A stretch of 64,000 nucleotides of DNA from Clostridium beijerinckii (GCF_036699995.1 NZ_CP144906.1:2557001-2621000); one strand, 5' to 3'. Positions 34,565 through 43,088 are shown, counted from the stretch's first letter. Notes: generated by a model not told the origin, from the letters alone. Made by a program: numbers and translations.

Positions 34565-35545
34565 ATGAAAAACGAACAAGAAAGAATTCCAAAGGGGAAT
34601 GAAGTTTTGATGGGGAATTCTGAGGTTATGAATGCTAAATTACGTAGATTTATTCTTATGGGAACTCTATTATATACAATTTTAATATTGTATTTCATGT
34701 TCTTGGGATTTAGTAGGCTAGACCATAGAATCAATAATGATCAGTATACATTTATGTTTGTGCCAGAAGGGGTTCCGCTAAGATTTCCGAAACTAACGAT
34801 GTCATGGTTATACGATTTTGGAAATATTGCTGCTTTTATACCTTTTGGAATAGTAATTCCATTGTTGTATCGTATACGTTTTAGAAAGTTTTTAACATTG
34901 TTCATATTAGTGATTTCTTTTTTGGAAGTGTTGCAGTCCTTAACTTTTATGGGCACATTTGACATCATGGATATTATATCTAATACATTAGGTGCAATCA
35001 TGGGATTTGTAGGGTATAGAGTAGGATTTTCTTCTGAGATTACGTTTAAAAAACTAGTTGCTTCTGCAGTATCTATTCTTATGCTAATCGTCGGGGTTAT
35101 GGTGGTTTCTGAAACAATCGATTATGGTGTACATGTTAATGAAAGAATAGGACCTGTCCAAGCATTAAATGAAGCTAATACAACCATGCCAATAACTAAT
35201 AGTTTTTCAACTTTTACGGTTGAAGATGAGGCAGTACAGCCTAAATTTAATCTGTTTGGAAGTAGTGATGGAATAGATAAGGAGTATTTATTTAATTTAG
35301 GCAAGAAAAATCTATGGCTCTATGCCAATTATGGTATTCCAGACGGAGAAGAATATAAGGGTTCCGTTACGATTATGATTAATGGGGAAGAGTTTACTCA
35401 GTTCACTGATCAAGACAAAGATAGCCGTATGATGAAGTTAAAGACGTTTTTTGATTCGGAAATAAAAGACGTTAAAATTATAGTTACTGGAAATGCTAAG
35501 GTATGGGATGTTAGTATCGCGGAAATAAAGCATTGGTGGGAGTAA
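34565..35545 (+). CDS. VanZ-like protein fused to a C-terminal sandwich-like domain
   Basis: Residues about 30-180: VanZ-like membrane domain (FILMGTLLYTILILYFMFLGFSRL, FGNIAAFIPFGIVIPLLYRI, FLEVLQSLTFMGTFDIMDIISNTLGAIMGFVGYRVGF). After another hydrophobic segment (VASAVSILMLIVGVMVVSET), about 130 extracytoplasmic residues follow (STFTVEDEAVQPKFNLFG..., SVTIMINGEEFTQFTDQDKDSRMMKLK...VKIIVTGNAKVWDVSIAEI), reminiscent of NPCBM-type beta sandwiches. 326 aa, about twice a plain VanZ. ATG 34565 chosen for spacing to AGGAG. Envelope role inferred. Confidence 0.78.
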   Translation: MKNEQERIPKGNEVLMGNSEVMNAKLRRFILMGTLLYTILILYFMFLGFSRLDHRINNDQYTFMFVPEGVPLRFPKLTMSWLYDFGNIAAFIPFGIVIPLLYRIRFRKFLTLFILVISFLEVLQSLTFMGTFDIMDIISNTLGAIMGFVGYRVGFSSEITFKKLVASAVSILMLIVGVMVVSETIDYGVHVNERIGPVQALNEANTTMPITNSFSTFTVEDEAVQPKFNLFGSSDGIDKEYLFNLGKKNLWLYANYGIPDGEEYKGSVTIMINGEEFTQFTDQDKDSRMMKLKTFFDSEIKDVKIIVTGNAKVWDVSIAEIKHWWE

Positions 35546-35781
35546 CTGCAATAACGAAGAAATATGAAATTTTAGACAATCATCATCTTGGATATTATAA
35601 AGGTTATATAAAAACTAGTTATTCAACAAACCATATTTAATAACTTTGAAAATAATTTTTTATTGTTAGTAAATTATTATTTTGAAAATTAAAGATATAC
35701 ATTATAATAATTATGTGGAAGATTATTATGAAAGCAAATTAGTGAAAATGATATTGGAGCTTATTACAAAGGGGGAAGAAT

Positions 35782-36141
35782 GTGAGTTGGGATTGTGCGG
35801 TATGGCACTGCAATAGTGTAAAAAGTAAAGAGGATGCAGAAATTCTATATAAACGACTATGCGAAGGAGATACTTCGTTAATCGGTCCTACACAAAAAAT
35901 ACAAGATTTTTATGAAGAATTAACAGCTAGGCATCCTGAAATCGATGATATAAGTGAAGAGGAAATTGGGGATTTAGATTTATGCCCATGGAGTGTAACT
36001 TTTGATAAATCAGAAGGACACATTATTATGTCTTGTGTATTTAGCAAGGTTGATTATGTAAGCGATTTAATAAAGGAATTAGCTCAAAAACATGAACTAT
36101 CTTTCTACGAGCCTCAAAATAAAAATTTTATTTATAATTAA
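35782..36141 (+). CDS. Unknown soluble protein, 119 aa (MSWDxAVW family)
   Basis: MSWDCAVWHCNSVKSKEDAEILYKRL, then DFYEELTARHPEID, LCPWSVTFD, and a C-terminal LAQKHELSFYEPQNKN. This order (DxAVW, ryP, PW, A-x-HgL-x-yDPQ) recurs in a widespread bacterial family without a known function, some members lying near toxin or immunity genes. GTG start 35782 after GGGGGAAG. No toxin gene is visible here. Confidence 0.7.
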   Translation: MSWDCAVWHCNSVKSKEDAEILYKRLCEGDTSLIGPTQKIQDFYEELTARHPEIDDISEEEIGDLDLCPWSVTFDKSEGHIIMSCVFSKVDYVSDLIKELAQKHELSFYEPQNKNFIYN

Positions 36142-36206
36142 AGGTACATAGATAATAATCTTTGCTGTTTGTGGTTAAATGTGGTAATATAGAAAGGTGG
36201 TTTTTT

Positions 36207-36240
36207 ATTATAATTTAAATTTTTTATTTTAAATTATAAT
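36207..36240 (+). repeat. Perfect 13-bp inverted repeat over a start codon
   Basis: ATTATAATTTAAA and TTTAAATTATAAT flank 8 nt. The right arm runs into ATG 36239. AGAAAGGTGG (36191-36200) stands just before the left arm, so the hairpin separates ribosome site and start. Confidence 0.7.
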
Positions 36241-36916
36241 GGGATATGAGAAAAATAAATTGGGGAGGGATATTAAATATTATATGGTCAAGGTAAAATA
36301 TTCTGCTATATATACTGATAATTTTGGCTGTGAGCAGGCAGAACTATACTTTCTAAAAGGGGGACTTCAATTTAATATAAGAGATTGCGTCTTTTATGAT
36401 GATCATTTTGATTTCGATTTTTATACTAAGAGACCTAATGAGCATAAACAACTTTTCTATTTAAAGGATGATGAATTAATAGAATATGTTATGGATGTAA
36501 GAATTCCATTAATAATGACATATGATTGTGAGGAATGTGTGAGAGAATCTATATTATGCATTAAGAGGCATAGAAATTCTTATAATAATATGCTTTCACT
36601 TGATCTAGATGGAAAATCTTATACTGTTGAAGGATATAATTTGCAAGAATTATTATATAAAATGAAGAAAAAACTGCCTAATGAATATACTATGGAATCT
36701 GATTTTTCGTGTATGCTGGGTGTATATTCTATTGAAACAAATAAAGAAAATGATTTTTATTGTTTTAGAAATTTCGAAGAGGAAGATGATGAAAGTGCTT
36801 CTAGCGAATCTTTTTATTTGGAATCCTCTGATTTTAGAAGTAGAGATGCTTTTGATGGACTTAAAAAGTATCCAATTACTTATATATTCAATGAATATTG
36901 TTTAAGTAAGATTTAA
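36239..36916 (+). CDS. Unknown protein, 225 aa
   Basis: I do not recognise it. Soluble and rich in Tyr, Asp and Glu, no membrane segment. Landmarks: DNFGCEQAELYFLKGGLQFNIRD, DYDCEECVRESILCIKRH-like Cys cluster (YDCEECV), SLDLDGKSYTVEGYNLQELLYKM, acidic Ser-rich patch (EEEDDESASSESF). ATG 36239 is the most upstream possible start (in-frame stop at 36230) but lies at the foot of a hairpin; ATG 36284 with GGGGAGGG 15 nt away is an alternative. Located 97 bp after the preceding unknown gene. Confidence 0.65.
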   Translation: MGYEKNKLGRDIKYYMVKVKYSAIYTDNFGCEQAELYFLKGGLQFNIRDCVFYDDHFDFDFYTKRPNEHKQLFYLKDDELIEYVMDVRIPLIMTYDCEECVRESILCIKRHRNSYNNMLSLDLDGKSYTVEGYNLQELLYKMKKKLPNEYTMESDFSCMLGVYSIETNKENDFYCFRNFEEEDDESASSESFYLESSDFRSRDAFDGLKKYPITYIFNEYCLSKI

Positions 36917-36942
36917 TCAGTCATGTTTATGTATAATAATAT

Positions 36943-36981
36943 AAAAAGAGATGGCGCATATAAGATGTGCTATCTCTTTTT
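36943..36981. terminator. Bidirectional terminator
   Basis: AAAAAGAGATGGCGCAT pairs with GATGTGCTATCTCTTTTT (wobbles inside). It lies between convergent genes and serves aspartase on the minus strand. Confidence 0.85.
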
Positions 36982-37061
36982 GGTTAATACCACGATTCAT
37001 AAGATCATGTTCATATAATAGTATAATCCAAATTTTTTAAAATTATACCAAGAGTTAAAAA

Positions 37062-38492
37062 TTATATTGCTTGATTTATTTTTTCCTTTGATTCTAGTGT
37101 TAGTGAAGAATTCAATTGTGTCATTAAATTTGGATCTAGAATTTGTTCTAATTCCTCAGAAGTTAATATACCTTTAGCTAGAACAAGTTCCTTTACAGAA
37201 ATTCCTGATTTTAATGACTCTTTTGCAATGTCAGCAGAATTTTGGTATCCAATGTATGGGCAAAGTGCTGTTACAATACCAACACTATTGTCTAAGAGTT
37301 CTTTGCATCTTACTTCATTAGCAGTAATACCTATAATACAATTATCAACTAAAGTTGCAGTAGCATTTTGAAGCGTTTCTATTGACTCAAATAATTTGTA
37401 GAATAGAACAGGTTCAAAAGCATTAAGCTCTAATTGACCAGCTTCTGCCGCCATAGTTATTGTTAAATCATTACCTATAATGTTAAATGCAACTTGTGAG
37501 ACTACTTCTAAAATAACAGGATTAACTTTACCAGGCATAATAGAAGAACCATTTTGCATTGAAGGCAGATTGATTTCAGCAAAACCTGTTTTTGGACCGC
37601 TAGATAGAAGTCTTAAATCATTTGCCATTTTAGACAAATTGACTGCACATGTTTTTAGAAGTCCTGATACACTTACAAAACAGTCAAGATTTTGAGTTGC
37701 ATCAATTAAATCATTTGATTGAGTTAAATTAAGACCGCAAATTTTTCTTAAATTAGGAGTTATATTATGAAAATATTCAGGGCTTACATTTATTGCTGTA
37801 CCAATAGCTGTGCCCCCTATATTTAGAACAAGCATATCTTTTTCAGCCTCTTTTAAGCGTTCTATATCACGTTTTATCATCGATGCAAAAGCATTGAATG
37901 ATTGTCCTAGTCTAATTGGAACTGCATCTTGAAGTTGAGTACGTCCCATTTTAATTATATTATTAAATTCTAGGGATTTTAATTTAAGAGTATTATATAA
38001 ACGTTGAAGCTCTGCAATAGTTTTTGGAAGCATTTTTAGAACTGTAAGTTTTCCGGCTGTAGGAAATACATCATTAGTAGATTGGGCCATATTTACGTGA
38101 TCATTTGGGTGTACAACATTATAACTGCCTTTAATTTCTCCAAGGAGTTCAATTGCACGATTAGCTATAACTTCATTAGCATTCATGTTAGCAGAAGTTC
38201 CTGCACCTCCTTGAATTGAATCTACTATAAATTCTTCATGTAATTTTCCACAAATAATCTCATCGCAAGCATTTATTATAGCATTGGCAATCGTTGAAGT
38301 TAAGAAATTTGCATCTCTATTTGTAATAGCAGCAGCTTTTTTTACTTCAGCAAGACTAATTATAAATTCCTTATTTAATTTCCTTTCAGTAATAGGAAAG
38401 TTGTTTTTTGCTCTTAATGATTGAATGCCGTAATATGCACTGGCTGGTACCTCCATAGTTCCTATTGAGTCTGATTCCATACGTGTTTTCAT
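37062..38492 (-). CDS. aspA: Aspartate ammonia-lyase
   Basis: Converts L-aspartate to fumarate and ammonia. Fumarase/aspartase superfamily: MESDSIGTMEVPASAYYGIQS (aspartase N-terminus), VHPNDHVNMAQSTNDVFPT, GRTQLQDAVPIRLGQ, signature GSSIMPGKVNPV (catalytic Ser loop), AGQLELNAFEPV. 476 aa. Typical of aspartase rather than fumarase, which lacks the SLRAKNNFPIT region, but the split is not absolute. Opposite strand from the Lrp/AsnC regulator, which may sense its substrate. Confidence 0.9.
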   Translation of the reverse strand: MKTRMESDSIGTMEVPASAYYGIQSLRAKNNFPITERKLNKEFIISLAEVKKAAAITNRDANFLTSTIANAIINACDEIICGKLHEEFIVDSIQGGAGTSANMNANEVIANRAIELLGEIKGSYNVVHPNDHVNMAQSTNDVFPTAGKLTVLKMLPKTIAELQRLYNTLKLKSLEFNNIIKMGRTQLQDAVPIRLGQSFNAFASMIKRDIERLKEAEKDMLVLNIGGTAIGTAINVSPEYFHNITPNLRKICGLNLTQSNDLIDATQNLDCFVSVSGLLKTCAVNLSKMANDLRLLSSGPKTGFAEINLPSMQNGSSIMPGKVNPVILEVVSQVAFNIIGNDLTITMAAEAGQLELNAFEPVLFYKLFESIETLQNATATLVDNCIIGITANEVRCKELLDNSVGIVTALCPYIGYQNSADIAKESLKSGISVKELVLAKGILTSEELEQILDPNLMTQLNSSLTLESKEKINQAI

Positions 38493-39195
38493 TTAAAAAT
38501 TCCTCGCTTTCATAACTTAAATCATTTCAAAAATTTAAAATAATAGATTACTTAAAATAATTTCTAACAACAAAAGATAAATTTATAATCAAGATATATC
38601 TACCGTTATTTTTTTATTAATCTCTATGACTGAAGATTATCACGCTTTAAAATCAATGTAAATATTAGAAACAAAATTGTGAATAAAAGCTAAAAATTAG
38701 CATAATGCACTTAAATAAAATTATAGTAGATATAAAAATGCTTAATTTTATTAAGTCTGAAATTTTAAACAAAATGCGAACATAAGTATTGAATTATATC
38801 TATAAATTCGTAATGTTGCTAAAATTTTAGATGATGTTTTGCTTAATAATAAGAAAAAATTCATAAAGACAATAAAATAGTATAAAAATTGTGAATAAAT
38901 AAGGAAAAGTTTGAAATATATAAGTAGCGTAATAGTTTATACTAAAATACAAAGTTAATTTTTTAAATCAAAACCTCAAAAAGTACTTGTAAATTTCTAA
39001 TAATCACCTTAAAATATAAATATAACAGATAGGCAATTTGAATAAGTATGCAATAAGAATAGATTGCTGAAAATTTAATAATAGAGCGCAAAGGGGCGTA
39101 TCAATAATCAGAAACTATTAGGATTATTTGATATGTTTTTTTATTCTTTAATTTTGCTATTATAATTAATTCATAAGGAGACAGAGGTATAGTAT
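38493..39195. other. AT-rich intergenic region between aspA and Lrp-type gene
   Basis: About 700 bp without a supported gene. It should hold the divergent promoters. The clearest elements are a hairpin at 39098-39141 and a TATAAT at about 39160 in front of the regulator gene. Confidence 0.6.
39098..39141 (+). terminator. Terminator-like hairpin in front of Lrp-type gene
   Basis: TATCAATAATC pairs with GATTATTTGATA (one bulge), followed by a T-run. It either stops transcripts arriving from the left or acts as attenuator. Confidence 0.6.
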
Positions 39196-39648
39196 ATGGA
39201 CAAGATTGATTTTAAGATTATTGAACTTCTACAAGAAAATGCTCGTTATCCACTAAAGCATTTAGCAGAGGAAGTGTTTTTATCAACTCCCGCAGTATCA
39301 GCACGTATTGAAAAATTGGAACAAGCAGGTGTTATAACAGGATATTCTGCACACGTTGATCCACTAAAGTTAGGATATAATATTAAGGCATTTATTAATT
39401 TAGAAATGACGCCTAAGCAGAAACCAGAGTTTTATCCTTTCATATCAAATTGCCCAAATGTACTTGAGTGCAATTGCGTAACAGGCAAGTATTCAATGTT
39501 AATAAAGGTTGCTTATCACACAACTTTAGAATTAGATGCCTTTATTGGAGAATTACAAAAGTTTGGAAATACGGAAACTCAAATAGTGTTTTCTACAGCT
39601 GTTGAGCATAGAGGAATAGATGTGACATCAGAAATTGGTGATAAATAG
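39196..39648 (+). CDS. Lrp/AsnC-family regulator
   Basis: N-terminal winged helix (MDKIDFKIIELLQENARYPLKHLAEEVFLSTPAVSARIEKLEQAGVITGY) and C-terminal RAM ligand-binding domain (INLEMTPKQKPEFYPFISNCPNVLECNCVTGKYSMLIKVAY). 150 aa. ATG 39196 after AAGGAGACAG. Divergent from aspA, so control of aspartate use is likely but inferred. Confidence 0.9.
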   Translation: MDKIDFKIIELLQENARYPLKHLAEEVFLSTPAVSARIEKLEQAGVITGYSAHVDPLKLGYNIKAFINLEMTPKQKPEFYPFISNCPNVLECNCVTGKYSMLIKVAYHTTLELDAFIGELQKFGNTETQIVFSTAVEHRGIDVTSEIGDK

Positions 39649-39662
39649 ATTTAAGAAAGAAG

Positions 39663-39705
39663 ACTGTTCTGAATATAAACATGGTTTATATTTAGAACAG
39701 TTTTT
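39663..39705 (+). terminator. Terminator after Lrp-type gene
   Basis: ACTGTTCTGAATATAAA pairs with TTTATATTTAGAACAGT, followed by TTTTT. Confidence 0.9.
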
Positions 39706-39844
39706 ATTATTACAACATAAAATATAGAATAATCTGGAGGTCTATATCATAGAATTGTAATGGTATAAATATATGTCAAGGAAAGTTTCTATAAGAAAAT
39801 AATTTGGGAATTATATATATGTCGAGTTGGAGGGAGGAAATATT

Positions 39845-40075
39845 GTGAGTGAATATGAAGAAAAATTAAACGAAAATAAGAACATAATATTGAGAAATAT
39901 TGAGCAAGGTAAAAAATCGGGGGTTAATAAAGTTTCAGCCGTTTTTGCCATAAGTAAAAGAGATGAGCTCCGAAAAAACATGGTTACAGATTTGGCTACA
40001 TGGCTAATTACTGATGGATATAAAGTTTCGCTTAAAGAAGGAGAACTCGAGATATTAACTATTGAATGGGAATAA
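39845..40075 (+). CDS. Unknown small protein, 76 aa
   Basis: Charged, soluble: SEYEEKLNENKNIILRNIEQGKKSG, then KRDELRKNMVTDLATWLITDGYKVSL and a beta-like end LEILTIEWE. No known family recognised. GTG 39845 fits GGAGGGAGG (39829-39837). Ends before a terminator at 40172. Confidence 0.7.
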   Translation: MSEYEEKLNENKNIILRNIEQGKKSGVNKVSAVFAISKRDELRKNMVTDLATWLITDGYKVSLKEGELEILTIEWE

Positions 40076-40171
40076 AACAGAAATTTGCACAAACCCTCAA
40101 AATAAGAGGGTTACATATATGCTATATAAAAAGCATAGTATTAAACATACTAACATAAATATCAAAGTTTT

Positions 40172-40198
40172 AAGCACCTAAACTTATAGGTGCTTTTT
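40172..40198 (+). terminator. Terminator
   Basis: AAGCACCTA pairs with TAGGTGCTT over AACTTA, followed by TTT. Confidence 0.85.
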
Positions 40199-40451
40199 GT
40201 TATGTGAATAAATAATGCGATTTTTTTACAACAAAAAGAATTAATGCAAAAATATTGTTGTTTTATAGTCAGATTTGTGCGTTTAGAGTAAAAAGCATTT
40301 TTAAAGTTTGAATGTTGTGATAACATTTACAGTATAAGAAGTGAAATACTTATAAAATTAACACTTAATTTAAATTTTTTCTTCAGAATTTGCTACACAA
40401 ATTTTACCAACTTAATTGTATTCTATAGAATATTAGAGGGGATGAGAATGA

Positions 40452-40625
40452 ATGGGGAATATAATTAAAATAAACATATATTATGCAGAATTTACAAGAA
40501 AAAATAAAGGCAAATTAAGATTGGAAACAGTAGAAAAATCCATTTTGAGGTATGATAAATGGTTAAAGGATACAAATAGAAAAGATAATATAGAAACTTA
40601 TGAGGAATTTTTACGGGCTCAGTAA
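40452..40625 (+). CDS. Unknown small basic protein, 57 aa
   Basis: Reads MGNIIKINIYYAEFTRKNKG and on to a charged helical end (EEFLRAQ), with aromatic residues typical of a real protein (RYDKWLKD). GAGGGG at about 40435-40440 lies 11 nt upstream. No known family. It precedes a strong hairpin. Confidence 0.5.
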   Translation: MGNIIKINIYYAEFTRKNKGKLRLETVEKSILRYDKWLKDTNRKDNIETYEEFLRAQ

Positions 40626-40633
40626 TACTGACG

Positions 40634-40669
40634 GGGGATAGTAAGTGATATTAATATTACTTACTATCC
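40634..40669. repeat. Perfect long hairpin
   Basis: GGATAGTAAGT and ACTTACTATCC flank GATATTAATATT, itself nearly self-complementary. No T-run. It follows the 57-aa ORF and may protect its mRNA end or act as terminator. Confidence 0.7.
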
Positions 40670-40962
40670 TTTAGCGTCTCTAGTATTAGTTTGTTTATTA
40701 CATTTGGTTGGCATGGAGGAAAACAAAATATATAGACATAAGTATAAGAAATTTTCATAAATATATTAATGTGGATACATATATAGATAAATCAGCTATA
40801 ATCTAGACTTATGCGTATGTCTCGCCGAAATGAATAATATACTTAAATTTAACCACTAGAAGTTGTGTTTAGGTAGAAACGGAAGGACAAGTTATAGAGC
40901 TATAATAAGGAAATTTAATATGTCTTTATAAAATTAATAATCTAAATAAGGGAGAGGTTTAA

Positions 40963-41193
40963 ATGGTTAAAGATGAATTTAAAGGTTTAGTAAAAGAGTA
41001 TAATGATGAAAGTTGTTCGTGGTGCAAAAGTGAATCGAACTGCTTTTATAAAAGAAAGGCAATGGAGGCTACTAGAGAAGCTATAAAAGAAATCGTAATT
41101 TGTACATCAGCTTATTGCACTGCAAAGGTTTCTTGCGATTATTATAGAAGGGACAGCGAGAAATACAATCTTTATAATGTTAAAGAAGCTTAG
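40963..41193 (+). CDS. Small cysteine-rich protein, 76 aa
   Basis: Cysteines in CSWCKSESNCFYKRKA and later ICTSAYCTAKVSCDYYRR suggest metal or Fe-S binding. Soluble, no signal peptide. No family recognised. ATG 40963 after GGGAGAGG. Followed by a terminator and an R repeat. Confidence 0.7.
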   Translation: MVKDEFKGLVKEYNDESCSWCKSESNCFYKRKAMEATREAIKEIVICTSAYCTAKVSCDYYRRDSEKYNLYNVKEA

Positions 41194-41214
41194 GAATAAT
41201 TGATAATTCTATGA

Positions 41215-41246
41215 AAGGTGCTACTTTTTATTGTGGTGCCTTTTTT
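41215..41246 (+). terminator. Terminator directly before an R repeat
   Basis: AAAGGTGCTAC pairs with GTGGTGCCTTT (wobbles), followed by TTT. Confidence 0.7.
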
Positions 41247-41247
41247 A

Positions 41248-41370
41248 TTGTGTATGAAAGTATAAAAATTTTGTTTTTTGAGCCAGTTATATCAACCTTT
41301 AATAGTGATATAGCTTGTAAAAATGTGATTAATGGAGAGCGTGGCACAGCCACTTTGTTCTTTAAAAAAG
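41248..41370 (+). repeat. R-family repeat, copy c
   Basis: GAAAGTATAAAAATTTTG, AGCCAGTTATATCAA, AGCTTGTAAAAATG and GTGGCACAGCCAC (41341-41353). The hairpin stem is kept while the loop base changed from G to A relative to the other copies. Confidence 0.75.
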
Positions 41371-41588
41371 TTAAGTATTCAATTAAAGATGGAATATAGA
41401 ACTCCAATTTAAATGTATGTTTTTATTTGGAATTAGCAAAGAGTACTAGCAAGAATATAAATGCTTTTGTTAAATAAATTAGCAAAAAATATATGCTAGA
41501 TAGGAATATAATTAAATATTACTCATATACATCTATATTGTCTGATAATATTATAGGACTAATATATGGATGCGTTATGGAGGGCAAT

Positions 41589-41777
41589 ATGAAATTCGAC
41601 TATAATTTATTAATTTTACTGCTAATTAATTTCTTTTTGTTATTCATAGTTATAGGTGTAGTATTTAAAGTAGTTAGAGGTTATAAGGCACATGTAGACA
41701 GGAATAAAAAAATTGAACAGAAATTTGATGAGATATTAAATGAGTTTATAATAAAAACATTAAATAATAGTAAATAA
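41589..41777 (+). CDS. Small single-pass membrane protein, 62 aa
   Basis: One hydrophobic helix (YNLLILLLINFFLLFIVIGVVF, residues 4-25) followed by a basic and then charged tail (KVVRGYKAHVDRNKKIEQKFDEIL). ATG 41589 has GGAGGG at 41579-41584; the upstream in-frame ATG 41577 overlaps it. No family recognised. Confidence 0.65.
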   Translation: MKFDYNLLILLLINFFLLFIVIGVVFKVVRGYKAHVDRNKKIEQKFDEILNEFIIKTLNNSK

Positions 41778-41986
41778 AGCGTTAATACAAGAATATTGCT
41801 GCTTTAGGCGAATATATCAATGAATAACATGTAAGTAAATCCACTAAGTACTTAGGGACGTAAAGTAATATTAACTAATACAAGCTATCAATACTATTTT
41901 TGTTAATATTTTTATAGATTATATTTTGTGTTATTGGTTAATATATTACTGCCAAACAAAATTAAAATAAAAGGAGGTAGATTCAA

Positions 41987-42193
41987 ATGGCATCAAATAA
42001 TAGTGGAAGCAATAGAACATTAGTACCTGAAGCAAAGCAAGGTTTAAACAGATTAAAAACTGAGGTTGCATCAGAAATCGGATTACAAAACTATGAAAAC
42101 ATCGATAAAGGGAACCTATCTTCAAGGCAAAATGGTAGCGTTGGTGGAGAAATGGTAAAAAGAATGATAGAAAGCTACGAACAAGGGTTATAA
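41987..42193 (+). CDS. Alpha/beta-type small acid-soluble spore protein
   Basis: DNA-binding SASP that protects spore DNA. LVPEAKQGLNRLKTEVASEIGL and GSVGGEMVKRMIESYEQ are the two conserved family blocks; the GPR protease site lies in KTEVASEIG. 68 aa. AAAAGGAGG 9 nt before ATG 41987. Expression should be forespore-specific (sigma G); I could not place a convincing sigma-G promoter. Own terminator. Confidence 0.95.
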   Translation: MASNNSGSNRTLVPEAKQGLNRLKTEVASEIGLQNYENIDKGNLSSRQNGSVGGEMVKRMIESYEQGL

Positions 42194-42207
42194 AAAATAA
42201 CTATACA

Positions 42208-42241
42208 AAAAAGGCATTCATAGAAGTATGAGTGCCTTTTT
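42208..42241 (+). terminator. SASP gene terminator
   Basis: AAAAAGGCATTCATA pairs with TATGAGTGCCTTTTT (one wobble). Confidence 0.92.
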
Positions 42242-42465
42242 AATATAAAAATGTATATTAGTTTATATGTTAAAAACAGTTAATAACATATATTGCTACA
42301 ATGAACGTATGTCTAATATTCTAATAAACCTAGGATCAATTAAGGAGAAATGTATAAACTAAATTCGGGTATATCACATTCTTTATAAATTAAACAATAT
42401 GAACCATAAAATATGATATAATTAATATTATAAAAAATATTATAAAAAATATGGAGGGACTATTA

Positions 42466-42627
42466 ATGAAAATAAATGATAGAGTTGAATTTTTAGAAAA
42501 CGATAATAAAGGTAAGAAAGGTACTGTGATTAAGTTGATGGGAGAACATAGTGCTGTTGTTGTAATAGACGGAGAAGAAGATGATGTTCCAACTTTGGCA
42601 AGAGTGACGAACTTAAAGGTGATTTAA
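42466..42627 (+). CDS. Small KOW/SH3-like protein, 53 aa
   Basis: Begins MKINDRVEFLENDNKGKKGT and ends DVPTLARVTNLKVI. The DRV-x-GKKGTVIKL-x-VVVIDG pattern resembles KOW/SH3-like beta-barrel motifs seen in small nucleic-acid-binding proteins. GGAGGG lies 9 nt before ATG 42466. Fold suggested by pattern only. Confidence 0.7.
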   Translation: MKINDRVEFLENDNKGKKGTVIKLMGEHSAVVVIDGEEDDVPTLARVTNLKVI

Positions 42628-42744
42628 TTGAATTTTTAAATTTACATATACATTAATATATATTTAGAATTTTATTATATGTTACGTATGAAGTATAAAA
42701 ATAATTTCCTCTTTTTCATATAATTGGTTATATATTTCGTTTGA

Positions 42745-42768
42745 TTATATATAATTAATTATATATAA
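42745..42768. promoter_or_regulatory. 24-bp perfect palindrome upstream of a wHTH-like gene
   Basis: TTATATATAATT followed by its exact inverse, directly before the GGAGGG ribosome site. Candidate operator for self-regulation. Confidence 0.5.
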
Positions 42769-42781
42769 AGGAGGGAGACTT

Positions 42782-43012
42782 ATGTTAGACGGTAAAAAAG
42801 AGATATTAACAATGTTTAAAAATAAAAATGATGGGTTGACATTTGAAGAAATACACACTAATGAAAAATTTCAGCCAGAGGTATATTTTAAAAATGGAAC
42901 CTTAACTAAAATAAATATTTTCTTAGTTGGAGCTTTAAATCAAATGGTGAATAGTGGCATACTTGTTTGGAGACAAGGAAAGTATTACTTAAAAGAAAAC
43001 GATATAGGTTAA
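42782..43012 (+). CDS. Small winged-helix-like protein, 76 aa
   Basis: LTFEEIHTNEKFQP...TLTKINIFLVGALNQMVNSGILVWRQGKYYLKE reads like a compact winged helix (helices then a two-strand wing with GxYYLK). No named family recognised. ATG 42782 after AGGAGGGAG. Ends before a bidirectional terminator. Confidence 0.65.
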   Translation: MLDGKKEILTMFKNKNDGLTFEEIHTNEKFQPEVYFKNGTLTKINIFLVGALNQMVNSGILVWRQGKYYLKENDIG

Positions 43013-43025
43013 TTTTCTAATGAAG

Positions 43026-43070
43026 AATAAGCGAAGAAAATGGCTCTATACACAATTTTCTTTGCTTATT
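43026..43070. terminator. Bidirectional terminator
   Basis: AATAAGCGAAGAAAAT pairs with ATTTTCTTTGCTTATT (one mismatch). It separates convergent genes. Confidence 0.85.
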
Positions 43071-43088
43071 TAATGTTCTCTTTGAATA

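Noticed and set aside
36681..36905. Overlapping 74-codon frame inside the 225-aa unknown gene
   Set aside because: Out-of-frame shadow of the longer frame, no ribosome site.
41211..41399. A 62-codon open frame after the Cys-rich gene
   Set aside because: It covers a terminator and the R repeat; the reading is a by-product of the repeat, which is also present at two places without an open frame.
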